A stretch of DNA of 64,000 nucleotides from JABDIY01 sp963803875 (GTDB lineage Bacteria; Actinomycetota; Acidimicrobiia; Acidimicrobiales; SZUA-35). This document shows positions 39,515 through 47,810 of this stretch, piece after piece. Position numbers and translations under genes: made by a program. Location of the stretch: NCBI GenBank assembly GCA_963803875.1, contig CAWDOA010000012.1:181770-245769 (forward strand), in the 5' to 3' direction. The notes beneath the pieces are model-generated. The model ran no database searches and was not told the origin of the DNA. It worked only from the letters and a program-made list of their open reading frames with translations. How positions within the stretch are numbered: position 1 is the first letter of the stretch; every line of letters begins with the position of its first letter.

Positions 39515-40974
39515 AGTCACAGTTGTTCAAGGCCGGTGGCCTGTTCATCACCGCCCTTGTCGCCTTTGTTGCAACCCTCATCTCGGGCAACCAACCCTTG
39601 CTCGGCCTCGACCTCCAGGGTGGGGTGTCGGTGGTGTACCAACCAGTCGATGACAACGTGACCGACGAAGCCCTCGACGAGGCCACCGACATCATCCGAA
39701 ATCGGGTTGACGCACTCGGCGTCGCCGAACCGGAGATAAGCCGCCAAGGCAACACGATCGTGGTCGACCTGCCCGGGGTCGAACAGCAGGAACGGGCACT
39801 CGAGTTGGTCGGCCAAACCGCCGAACTTCGATTCCGTCCAGTTCTCGCCTCAGTCGGCGTCGCAAGCCCATTTCCGATTCCCGAGGACTGCCCCGAGGAA
39901 CTCACGATCCCGGAGAACGACGACCCAACCGCCACAGTCCTGCTCCCCAGCATCGACGGCGAGTTCCTCTGCCTCGGCCCGTCCTTGCTGACCGGAAACG
40001 CACTCGAGACTGCATCTGCGAGCATTGCCGGAGGACTCCTCACCGGAGGCGGCAGCGCATGGCAGGTCAACCCCACATTCCGAGAGGGACCCGACGGCAT
40101 CGACCTGTTCAACCAAGCCGCTGTTCTGTGCAATACGCAAGCTCCGGAGTGTCCAACCGCCCGCCTGGGCATTGTCCTGGATGGACTCGTCCAATCGGCC
40201 CCCTCGATCAATGTCCCCTTCTTCAATCGTGATCAGATTCAGATCACCGGCAACTTCATGGCCGAGGAAGCGGAAGATCTTGCGACCACGCTCCGGTTCG
40301 GCGCCCTGCCGGTCGAGTTGGAGGCACAGCAGACCAGAACGATCAGCGCAAGCATCGGAACCGACGTTCTGTCCTCCGGCGTGGTTGCGGGAATCATCGG
40401 TTTGGTCCTGGTTGCCATCTTCCTCATGGCGTACTACCGGCTTTCCGGACTCGTCGCCCTGCTAGGTCTGGTGATCTCGGCCATGTTGTTGTGGTCGATC
40501 ATTTCGCTCCTCGGCGAGTACCTCGGACTGGCCCTTTCCCTGTCGGGAATCGTGGGTCTGATCGTCGCGATCGGCGTATCGGCCGACTCCAACATCGTGT
40601 ACTTCGAGAACGTCAAGGACGCAGTTGCAAGCGGGAAGCGGGTCGTCACTTCGGTTGAGCGTGCGTATCGAAACTCGATCAGCACGATCATCAAGGCCGA
40701 CGTGGTCAGCCTTATCGCCGCGGTGTTGCTCTATTTCCTCACGGTCGGCGCGGTGAAGGGGTTTGCGTTGTACCTCGGCATCGCCACGGTGCTCGATCTC
40801 ATCATCGCCATGCTGTTCATGCGACCCATGCTTCTGTGGCTGGCCGAGACCAAGGCGGTCCAGGACAATCCCCGACTTCTCGGACTGCCTGAGAACGCCG
40901 TCACCGCCGTGATGATCAAAGCGCAGAGTCGAGCCACCAAGTCGGCCGCCAAGAAACAGAAGGGCAAGAAATGA
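39511..40974 (+). CDS. secD: Protein translocase subunit SecD
   Basis: A 487-residue RND-type membrane protein that uses the proton gradient to assist Sec export. It shows an N-terminal membrane helix, LLGLDLQGGVSVVYQP (the conserved first periplasmic motif), the P1 domain with DIIRNRVDALGVAEPEI, then the GNFMAEEAEDLATTLRFGAL segment, followed by five membrane helices including LSLSGIVGLIVAIGVSADSN. The C-terminus is Lys-rich. GTG start at 39511. Length and topology are normal. Confidence 0.95.
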   Translation: MKSQLFKAGGLFITALVAFVATLISGNQPLLGLDLQGGVSVVYQPVDDNVTDEALDEATDIIRNRVDALGVAEPEISRQGNTIVVDLPGVEQQERALELVGQTAELRFRPVLASVGVASPFPIPEDCPEELTIPENDDPTATVLLPSIDGEFLCLGPSLLTGNALETASASIAGGLLTGGGSAWQVNPTFREGPDGIDLFNQAAVLCNTQAPECPTARLGIVLDGLVQSAPSINVPFFNRDQIQITGNFMAEEAEDLATTLRFGALPVELEAQQTRTISASIGTDVLSSGVVAGIIGLVLVAIFLMAYYRLSGLVALLGLVISAMLLWSIISLLGEYLGLALSLSGIVGLIVAIGVSADSNIVYFENVKDAVASGKRVVTSVERAYRNSISTIIKADVVSLIAAVLLYFLTVGAVKGFALYLGIATVLDLIIAMLFMRPMLLWLAETKAVQDNPRLLGLPENAVTAVMIKAQSRATKSAAKKQKGKK

Positions 40975-41900
40975 CACTGGCCTCTGATCTCTACAACTCG
41001 CGGTCAAGGATCGACTTCGCTCCAATTTGGAAACGCAGTCTGCCGATCTCGTTGAGTCTGATCGTTGTGGGTCTTGCCATCATTGCGATCTTCGGGGTGA
41101 ACCGCAGCATCGAATTCGAGGGAGGCGCACTGTTCAGCGTCCCGGTCGACGACAGCGTCACCGTCGGAGACATTCGGGACCTGGTGGACGTGCCCGAGGC
41201 ACGGATTCAGCGGGTCGAGAACTCCGACGGCAGCATCGCCATGCGGGTACAGATCCCGACTGAACTCTCCTCCGAATTCGAGCGGGTCGGCCAGAACCTG
41301 AACTCGGTTCTGCTACCGGGCCAAACGATCTCACGCGATACGGTCGGGCCGACCTGGGGAGATCAGATCACCAACAGCGCACTCCGGGCCCTCGTACTGT
41401 TCTTCGTGGTCGTGGCGATCTACCTCGCCATTCGGCTGGAACCTAAAATGGCGCTGGGTGCCCTGGTGGCGGTGATCCACGACCTCGTGCTGACAGTCAC
41501 TGTGTATTCGGTTCTCCGAATCGAGGTGAGCCCAGCCACCGTCATCGCACTGCTCACAATTCTCGGTTACTCGCTCTACGACACTGTGGTCGTCTACGAC
41601 AAAGTTCTGGAAAACTGGATCGAGCCGGCGAATCGGCGCAAGAAGTACAGCGATGTCATGAACGAAAGCATGAACCAGGTGATCATGCGATCCATCAACA
41701 CGACGATCACCACGGTCCTGCCGGTTGCCTCGATGCTGATCATCGGTGCGTTCGTGCTGGGCGGCGACAGCCTCCGCGGGTTCGCCATCGCGCTTCTGAT
41801 CGGCCTCGTGCTCGGCACGTACTCCAGTATCTTCGTTGCAGCACCGCTGCTGGCGTGGATCAAGGAACGGTACCCCGACCCGTTCCCGGAGAAGATCTGA
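40971..41900 (+). CDS. secF: Protein translocase subunit SecF
   Basis: A 309-residue partner of SecD with six predicted membrane helices. Family signatures are IEFEGGALFSVPVDD in the first outer loop, VGPTWGDQITNSALRALVLF, and YSLYDTVVVYDKVLEN with SINTTITTVLPVASMLI. The ATG overlaps the secD stop (ATGA). It completes the yajC-secD-secF operon, and tgt follows after about 70 bases. Confidence 0.95.
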   Translation: MTLASDLYNSRSRIDFAPIWKRSLPISLSLIVVGLAIIAIFGVNRSIEFEGGALFSVPVDDSVTVGDIRDLVDVPEARIQRVENSDGSIAMRVQIPTELSSEFERVGQNLNSVLLPGQTISRDTVGPTWGDQITNSALRALVLFFVVVAIYLAIRLEPKMALGALVAVIHDLVLTVTVYSVLRIEVSPATVIALLTILGYSLYDTVVVYDKVLENWIEPANRRKKYSDVMNESMNQVIMRSINTTITTVLPVASMLIIGAFVLGGDSLRGFAIALLIGLVLGTYSSIFVAAPLLAWIKERYPDPFPEKI

Positions 41901-41971
41901 CATCTGCCGGTCGCTTCATTCGCCTGCGTTGCACGCCGGGCCGTTGCGGCCCCGACTTTGAAGGCTAGAGC

Positions 41972-43075
41972 ATGGGCACGCCACTTGTCATAGACGTCGA
42001 GCACACCGATGGTGGGGCCCGTGCAGGAACGATCTTCACCCCTCGAGGCCAACTGACGACGCCGGTCTTCATGCCGGTCGGCACCCGGGGCGCGGTCAAG
42101 ACCCTCGACACCGCTGACATGGAGGCACTCGGTACCCAGATCATGCTCGGGAACACATACCACCTCATGGAGCGGCCCGGCGCCGACGTGATCGAGTCAC
42201 TCGGTGGTCTACACCGTTTCCTCGATTGGAGCGGCCATCTGCTGACCGACTCGGGCGGTTTCCAGGTGTTCAGCCTCAAGCCGAAGGTCACAGAGGATGG
42301 AGCGACCTTCAAGAGCATCTACGACGGAGCCACCCAGCACCTCACTCCGGAGCGGGCGGTTAGGGTCCAGGAACAGTTGGGAGCCGACATCGCTATGGCT
42401 CTCGACGTCGTTCCTGCTCTCCCTGCCCCTCGCGATCAGGTCCGCGATGCGATGGAGCGCACCCTGCGGTGGGCCGAACGGAACCGAGAAGCTCACGGTC
42501 ATCCAACCCAGGCCCAGTTCGGAATCGTCCAGGGCGGGGTCGACCTCGATCTTCGGGCAGAGTCCGCACGGCGTACCGTCGAGATCGGTTTCGACGGGTA
42601 CGCCGTCGGCGGCTTGAGCGTCGGCGAGACTCGCTCCGCCATGGTCCCGGCACTGGCCGCCGCAACAGCCGAGCTACCTGAAGATCGACCGCGCTACTTC
42701 ATGGGGTTGGGAGATCCGGTCGGCCTGATCGAAGCCGTGAACAACGGGATCGACATGTTCGACTGCGTCCTGCCCACGCGTCTGGCCCGGCACGGGACCG
42801 CACTCACCTCGTCGGGCCGCCTCAACCTGAAACGAGCTGAGTTCGAAACCGACGACCAGCCGATCGATCCGAGCTTCGATCATCCGTTGAGCTCCCGCTA
42901 CAGCCGCGGCTACCTACGCCACCTGCTCAAAGCCGGCGAACCCACGGCGGGCCGCATCTTGACGCTCCACAACCTGGCATGGATTGCCGACCTGACCACG
43001 CGTATGAGATCAGCAATCGCAGCGGGTACGTTCCAACAGCTTCGCTCCGAAGTACACGCCACCTGGAGCCAGTGA
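41972..43075 (+). CDS. tgt: tRNA-guanine transglycosylase Tgt, zinc cysteines missing
   Basis: A 367-residue enzyme that exchanges guanine 34 of GUN tRNAs for a queuosine precursor. Catalytic and recognition motifs are LLTDSGGFQVFSL, FGIVQGGVDLDLR, GGLSVGE and MFDCVLPTRLARHG. The usual C-terminal zinc site (CxCxxC then His) should lie just before SRGYLRHL; here the segment reads DPSFDHPLSSRYSRGYLRHL, with Phe, His and Ser at the three Cys positions. The later His in TLHNLAW is kept. Queuosine synthesis is supported by queA nearby on the other strand. The gene is otherwise intact and of normal length. Confidence 0.9.
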   Translation: MGTPLVIDVEHTDGGARAGTIFTPRGQLTTPVFMPVGTRGAVKTLDTADMEALGTQIMLGNTYHLMERPGADVIESLGGLHRFLDWSGHLLTDSGGFQVFSLKPKVTEDGATFKSIYDGATQHLTPERAVRVQEQLGADIAMALDVVPALPAPRDQVRDAMERTLRWAERNREAHGHPTQAQFGIVQGGVDLDLRAESARRTVEIGFDGYAVGGLSVGETRSAMVPALAAATAELPEDRPRYFMGLGDPVGLIEAVNNGIDMFDCVLPTRLARHGTALTSSGRLNLKRAEFETDDQPIDPSFDHPLSSRYSRGYLRHLLKAGEPTAGRILTLHNLAWIADLTTRMRSAIAAGTFQQLRSEVHATWSQ

Positions 43076-43104
43076 ACGGTCGCCATCGGTCGTTCGGAGC
43101 TGGT

Positions 43105-44394
43105 TCAGCAGCCGACGCCGAGCCAGACCGGGAGTGGTCGATCGGTCCCGGCGACGGTGGCGTCGAGGCTCTCGTTGAACTCCACGGAGCTTCCACCATC
43201 CATCTTCATGATGTCTGTGTAGCCCCGGACATCGAGCCACTGGACCAGCTCGTGGGCCGTGAGTGTGGTGGTCGAGCCAATCATGACCGTCGACGGTGCC
43301 TTGAAGGCGGCGAAGGAATGTCGAGTCGTGTTGAACGTATAATCCTGGCCTGAGGTTTCCACGTTGTAGTCGCCATCGACGACCATGGAAATACCCCCCA
43401 CAGCCCAGTCCCAGCCTTCCTCTTTTCCGTCCCACTTGGCGGGGTCGTACCACTCACCATCGGGGTTGTCGTCCCAGAAGTTGGCGTGCAACTGCAGCAT
43501 GCTCTGATCTTTCTGGACCAGGTTGGACAGGATGTTGATATATCCGACGCTCTCGTTGAACTTGGCGTCGAAGTTGGCAACTTCACCGCCCTCTCCAATC
43601 CGGCGGGATCCGAGAATCCCGCGACTGTTGTCATCGCCTACGTTGCTACGTGACGGAGCGTTGGTCCCGTCGATGTTGGCGAAGCCGATGTGCTCACCGA
43701 AGGGAACCGGTCCATCTCGGTGAACCCAGTTGGCATTGATCGACACGACGCTGCAACGGCGCGCAGACGCCTTCAGATCGGTGGAGAGATAGTCGAGTTC
43801 CAACGCACGGCCCCCGGGAATGTCCTGAACCTGGTCCGCCAATGCACACTGCGACGGTTCGGTGACGGGGTGTTTGCGGGTCAATTCAGGTTGGGTGACC
43901 CAATAGACCGCCATCTCCTCGCGGGATACCGGAGGAACGCTGACGTCTCCCTTCAGGAAACCGAGCCAGTAGTTGAAACCTGCATCGTCAGAGGGGCGAC
44001 TCAGCAGATTCTGATAGAGCAGGCCTTCAACGAAGTCCTCGTCGGTCGCTCCAGACCAGAGACTCTGATATTCGGTACCCTCCGACATCCAACGAGCGAT
44101 GCTGAAAGGATCCCGGGTATCGGCGTAGATGTCACTCCAGTACTTCAGCCCGGCGTGGTCGGGCACCCGCCCGAAGAACAGTCGATACAGACGGACGGTG
44201 ATCTCGCCCGGGCGGTCACACAAGACCGATTCGATTGCGGGGTTCACGTCGTCGGCCGCTGCAACCGGCTGGATTCCCACGACGGAGACTGACGCCGTGA
44301 TGATGGCGACTGCGACCAGAACGAGCCGGCGCAGGGTGCGAGGTGAGCGCAAACTGCAGTGTGGGCGCAAACTGCAGTGTAATTTCGTCGGCAT
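43105..44394 (-). CDS. Secreted DUF4214 plus phosphodiester-glycosidase-like protein
   Basis: A 429-residue secreted protein. A signal peptide (RRLVLVAVAIITASVSVVG to AAD) is followed by a DUF4214 domain with VRLYRLFFGRVPDHAGLKYW and LLYQNLLSRPSDDAGFNYWL. The C-terminal 200 residues resemble the NAGPA-type phosphodiester glycosidase fold (MVVDGDYN, APSTVMIGSTTTLTAHELVQ, IMKMDGGSSVEFN). Such proteins may trim extracellular sugar phosphodiesters or exopolysaccharide; DUF4214 is often found in secreted and surface-layer proteins. The first 12 residues include a duplicated CSLR motif caused by an 18-bp DNA repeat, so the true start may lie downstream. It sits between tgt and queA. Confidence 0.7.
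   Translation of the reverse strand: MPTKLHCSLRPHCSLRSPRTLRRLVLVAVAIITASVSVVGIQPVAAADDVNPAIESVLCDRPGEITVRLYRLFFGRVPDHAGLKYWSDIYADTRDPFSIARWMSEGTEYQSLWSGATDEDFVEGLLYQNLLSRPSDDAGFNYWLGFLKGDVSVPPVSREEMAVYWVTQPELTRKHPVTEPSQCALADQVQDIPGGRALELDYLSTDLKASARRCSVVSINANWVHRDGPVPFGEHIGFANIDGTNAPSRSNVGDDNSRGILGSRRIGEGGEVANFDAKFNESVGYINILSNLVQKDQSMLQLHANFWDDNPDGEWYDPAKWDGKEEGWDWAVGGISMVVDGDYNVETSGQDYTFNTTRHSFAAFKAPSTVMIGSTTTLTAHELVQWLDVRGYTDIMKMDGGSSVEFNESLDATVAGTDRPLPVWLGVGC
44347..44380. repeat. Tandem 18-bp repeat containing palindrome ACTGCAGT
   Basis: GCGCAAACTGCAGTGT occurs at 44347-44362 and 44365-44380, so the palindrome ACTGCAGT appears twice 18 bases apart at the 5' end of the DUF4214 gene. The spacing (nearly two helical turns) would suit a cooperative regulator if the real start is further in. 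Confidence 0.6.
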
Positions 44395-44479
44395 GAGCTA
44401 AAGACCCTACTGATAGTGAGAAACTGCTACCAACAGTGATCGGCATTGACAGTGGGCACCCTTGAGCCCTTGGGTGACA

Positions 44480-45500
44480 CTACCCAGCATGCCCCGATGG
44501 GCGCCGGCGCAGCGCCATGGCATCGCCGAACGATCCCACCGAATACCCCCGGTTCAGCGCATCCCGATAGAGCTGCCGCCAACCATCACCGATGAAGGCC
44601 TCGACCAGTACCAACAGGGTGGACCGGGGCATGTGGAAGTTTGTGAGCAGCACATCGACGACCTTCCACTGGAAGCCAGGGCGGATGAAGATGTTTGTGA
44701 CACCCTCGAGCTGCTGGTTGATGGCAACAGTTTCCAGCGTTCGAACCACCGTGGTTCCCACGGCCACAACTCTGCGGCGCCGCCCGGATCTGTGACCACA
44801 CGGCCTGCGAGATCGCATAGGTCTCGCTGTGCATCACATGGTCGTCGAGTCGGCGAGCGGTGACCGGCGCAAACGTTCCCAAGCCGACCTCCAGATCGAT
44901 TGCGACGATCGTGGCACCTGCTTCCCGGCACCGTTCCAACAATGCGGCAGTGAAATGCAGCCCTGCGGTCGGGGCAGCAACCGATCCGGGCCGGTCTGCG
45001 TACACGGTTTGATACCGATCCGGATCTTCGGGATGGGTGTGGATGTATGGGGGAAGTGGCAGGACCCCGATCTTCTCGGTCCTGGCACTGTCGAGCACTC
45101 GAACCAGTCTTTCGCCGGACTCCAACACGCCCACGATCTCGACGATCGGCACCTCACCGTCGAACAGCACGGTGCCTGGCGGTAGTCGGCGAGCCGGCTT
45201 GACCAACGCCACCCACATCGATGGGTCACCGGTGGGGTCGACCAGAAGAACCTCGGCCGCTCCCCCGGTCAGCTTGTGGAGGTGTAGTCGAGCTCGACGA
45301 ACTCTGGTGTTGTTGACGACCACAACATCCCCCGGCTCGATCAAATCTGCAAGATCGCCAACAACGCGGTCCTGAGGGTGGTGAAGATCGGTCGCGTCGA
45401 GAAGCTTGGCCGAATCACGCGGTTCGGCCGGGTGTTGGGCAATCCGTTCCTTCGGTAGTTCGTAGTCGAAGCGATCAATCTCCGAGGGCGCTGCTTCCAC
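44480..45500 (-). CDS. queA: S-adenosylmethionine:tRNA ribosyltransferase-isomerase QueA, frameshifted
   Basis: QueA adds the cyclopentane ring precursor from SAM to preQ1-tRNA, the step after Tgt. The first part (GTG 45500) has FDYELPKERIAQHPAEPRDS, GDVVVVNNTRVRRARL and VAAPTAGLHFT. After AVWSQIRAA near 44775 the frame shifts and continues RVVAVGTTVVRTLETVA and LLTNFHMPRSTLLVLVEAF. One indel repairs it. The gene follows ruvB after 15 bases and belongs to the ruvC-ruvA-ruvB-queA operon. Confidence 0.9.
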
Positions 45501-45515
45501 TCTGATCCCAGGGCG

Positions 45516-46550
45516 CTAGAACAGGGTGGTGCCGGTGTCCTCGGGCATTACCAGACCGAGATGTTTCCACGCTTTGGGGGTTGCCTGCCGGCCAGCGGGT
45601 GTTCGCACCAGGAACCCCTGCTGAATCAGGAACGGCTCGATGACGTCTTCGACGGTGTCCTTGGGTTCGCTCACCGTGATCGCCAGGTTCGACAGGCCCA
45701 CCGGCCCGCCACCAAACTTCGTGCAGATCGATTCGAGCAGCAGAACGTCGACTCGGTCCAATCCGCTTCGTCGATCTGGTTCATTTCGAGACCCTGGAGC
45801 GCAGCATCGAGATCGACGACCCCGGTGCCTCGCACCTCGGCCCAGTCGCGAACCCGACGGAGGAGCCGATTGGCGATTCTGGGCGTGCGACGGCTTCGAG
45901 CTGCTATCTCTCGGGCTGCTTCACCGGTGACGGAGATGCCGATGATGTCGGCGGCTCGCTCGACGATGGCCTGGAGGTCGTCGGTGCTGTAGAAATCGAG
46001 TCGGAAATGATCGCCGAATCGATCCCGTAGCGGTCCGGTGATCAGGCCCGTGCGGGTGGTGGCGCCGACCAGGGTGAACGGTTCGACCGGCATCCGGATC
46101 GACCGTGCCGCCGGCCCCGAGCCGATCACCACATCGATCTGGAGGTCCTCCATCGCCGGATACAGAACCTCCTCTACCTGGCTCGGAATTCGGTGAATCT
46201 CGTCGACGAAGAGCACGTCTCCGGCTGCACTTTGGAGAGGATCGCCGCGACGTCACCGGGTTTGACGAGTGCTGTACCACTGGTGATCTGGAGCTCGGCC
46301 CCGAGTTCGTTGGCGACGATCACGGCCAACGTGGTCTTGCCCAGACCGGGAGGACCGGCGAAGAGGAGGTGATCAGCGGGCTCGTTCCGGGCCCTGGCCG
46401 CCTCGAGGATGATGCTCAGACGTTCTTTCAGAGCACGCTGTCCGACGAACTCATCGAGGGTCTGAGGGCGCAATCCGACTTCGAGGTCGAGTTCGCCGGT
46501 ATCTTCGGCGCCGGACCGGCCACGGAAAGGATGATGTCTTCCCTCACCAT
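45516..46550 (-). CDS. ruvB: Holliday junction helicase RuvB, multiple frameshifts
   Basis: RuvB is the AAA+ motor for branch migration. Three frames must be joined. The ATG at 46550 opens MVREDIILSV; the frame shifts near 46515. The next frame has LRPQTLDEFVGQRALKERL and Walker A GPPGLGKTT. A shift near 46220 leads to LFVDEIHRIPSQVEEVLYPA (Walker B) and LVGATTRTGLITGPLRDRFG. A third near 45765 leads to DRVDVLLLESICTKFGGGPV and the winged-helix end QGFLVRTPAGRQATPKAW. All family blocks are present in order. Loss of ruvB with retained sequence is unlikely, so sequencing errors are suspected. The start overlaps the ruvA stop (TGATG). Confidence 0.9.
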
Positions 46551-47174
46551 CAGAAGCTCGGTTCCATCTGTCGCAGTGCTTCTTTGAGCAGAGCGCCGGT
46601 GTCCCCCTGCTCGATCAGGTCTTCGGACAGCAACTGGGTTGCCGCTCTTGCATCCGTCATCGAGTAACCGAGGGTCAAGAGGGCATCGATCACGTCGGTG
46701 ACCGAGTCGTTTGTGATCCGAGCCCGCCGCTCCCGATGGTCACTGTTTCCGGATTGCTCAGATCGACGACGAGTTTGTCTTTCATCTCGACGAGGACTCG
46801 TTGTGCGGTGGTCTTGCCGACTCCGCTGACGGCCTGAAGGGCGGCGATGTCATCGCTGCTCACGATGGCCGCCAACTCGGCCGGGCCGTAGGTGTTGAGG
46901 ATGGACAGCGCCATCGAGGGCCCTACCTTTGGGGTTGCCACCAGGGTCTGGAGGGTGACAACTTCGCTCTGCGTGCAGAAACCGATCAGCTTCTGATCTC
47001 CGTCTCGAATGAACTGTTGGTGGGTGAACAGGAGAGTCTCTCCCTCCAGGTCGATCTGGTTGAGGGTGCGATCGTTGACCGACACCTTGTAACCGATTCC
47101 GGAGGCCAGCTCTACGAGTACTTCGTGCCGAGTGCGATCCACGTGGGTGATGTACCGCGCAGGGATCCGATCAT
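46550..47174 (-). CDS. ruvA: Holliday junction DNA-binding protein RuvA, frameshifted
   Basis: The ATG at 47174 gives MIGSLRG, then the frame is lost. The next frame carries VDRTRHEVLVELASGIGYKV and the helix-hairpin-helix segments LVATPKVGPSMALSILNTYG and AALQAVSGVGKTTAQRVLVE. A second shift near 46720 is needed to reach the C-terminal domain, which ends LLKEALRQMEPSF at 46550. RuvA binds the four-way junction as a tetramer and recruits RuvB. The start overlaps the ruvC stop (ATGA). Confidence 0.88.
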
Positions 47175-47704
47175 TTGACCACCCCTGCGAGCGCCACCTC
47201 GGCGCGCTCTTGGGGACCCAGCAAGGTTCCGCGTGGATCGAAGGCGAGATGGCACAGCGCGACGGCGGCAGCGTCGGAGACGTCGGCCGGTGTAGCCGGT
47301 TCGGCCAGTCCCAGGAGTTGCTGCACCATCTTCTGAACCATCTCCTTGTCAGCTCGCCCGTCTCCGGCTACGGCAGCCTTCACTTCGTTGGGAGAGTACT
47401 CACGAACATGACAACCCATGGCAGCGGCCTCGGTGATTATGACGCCAGCAGCTTGTGCGACTCGAATCCCCGTGCTCGCGTTCTTCTGGATGAACACCCT
47501 CTCAACGGCGACGATCTTGGGTGTGAACTCATCGATGAGCTCTCTGATCTCACGTTGCAGCTCGGCCAGACGATAGGCCGCCTGGAGTTCTGGATCCGTG
47601 CGAAACAGACCCATCGCCACAGCATGCACCTTTCGACCTCGACCGGGCTGGAGAACTGCGAACCCGCATCTGGTCAATCCGGGGTCGACGCCCATGACGA
47701 ACAT
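47171..47704 (-). CDS. ruvC: Crossover junction endonuclease RuvC
   Basis: A 177-residue resolvase starting MFVMGVDPGLTRCGFAVLQ at 47704. The acidic catalytic residues are seen in GVDPGLT, VAVERVFIQKN and ADVSDAAAVALCH. GDGRADKEMVQKMV is also typical. It cuts Holliday junctions processed by RuvAB. It heads the ruvC-ruvA-ruvB-queA operon and is intact, unlike the next genes. Confidence 0.94.
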   Translation of the reverse strand: MFVMGVDPGLTRCGFAVLQPGRGRKVHAVAMGLFRTDPELQAAYRLAELQREIRELIDEFTPKIVAVERVFIQKNASTGIRVAQAAGVIITEAAAMGCHVREYSPNEVKAAVAGDGRADKEMVQKMVQQLLGLAEPATPADVSDAAAVALCHLAFDPRGTLLGPQERAEVALAGVVK

Positions 47705-47810
47705 ACGTTTGATACTAGTCCGCCCGATGCACGACAGCGGGCACGGTCTGGCCACGGCTGACACTCAAGATCGCTTGCCCAAACTGCATCGACGTCGCGT
47801 TCGGTTTGAT

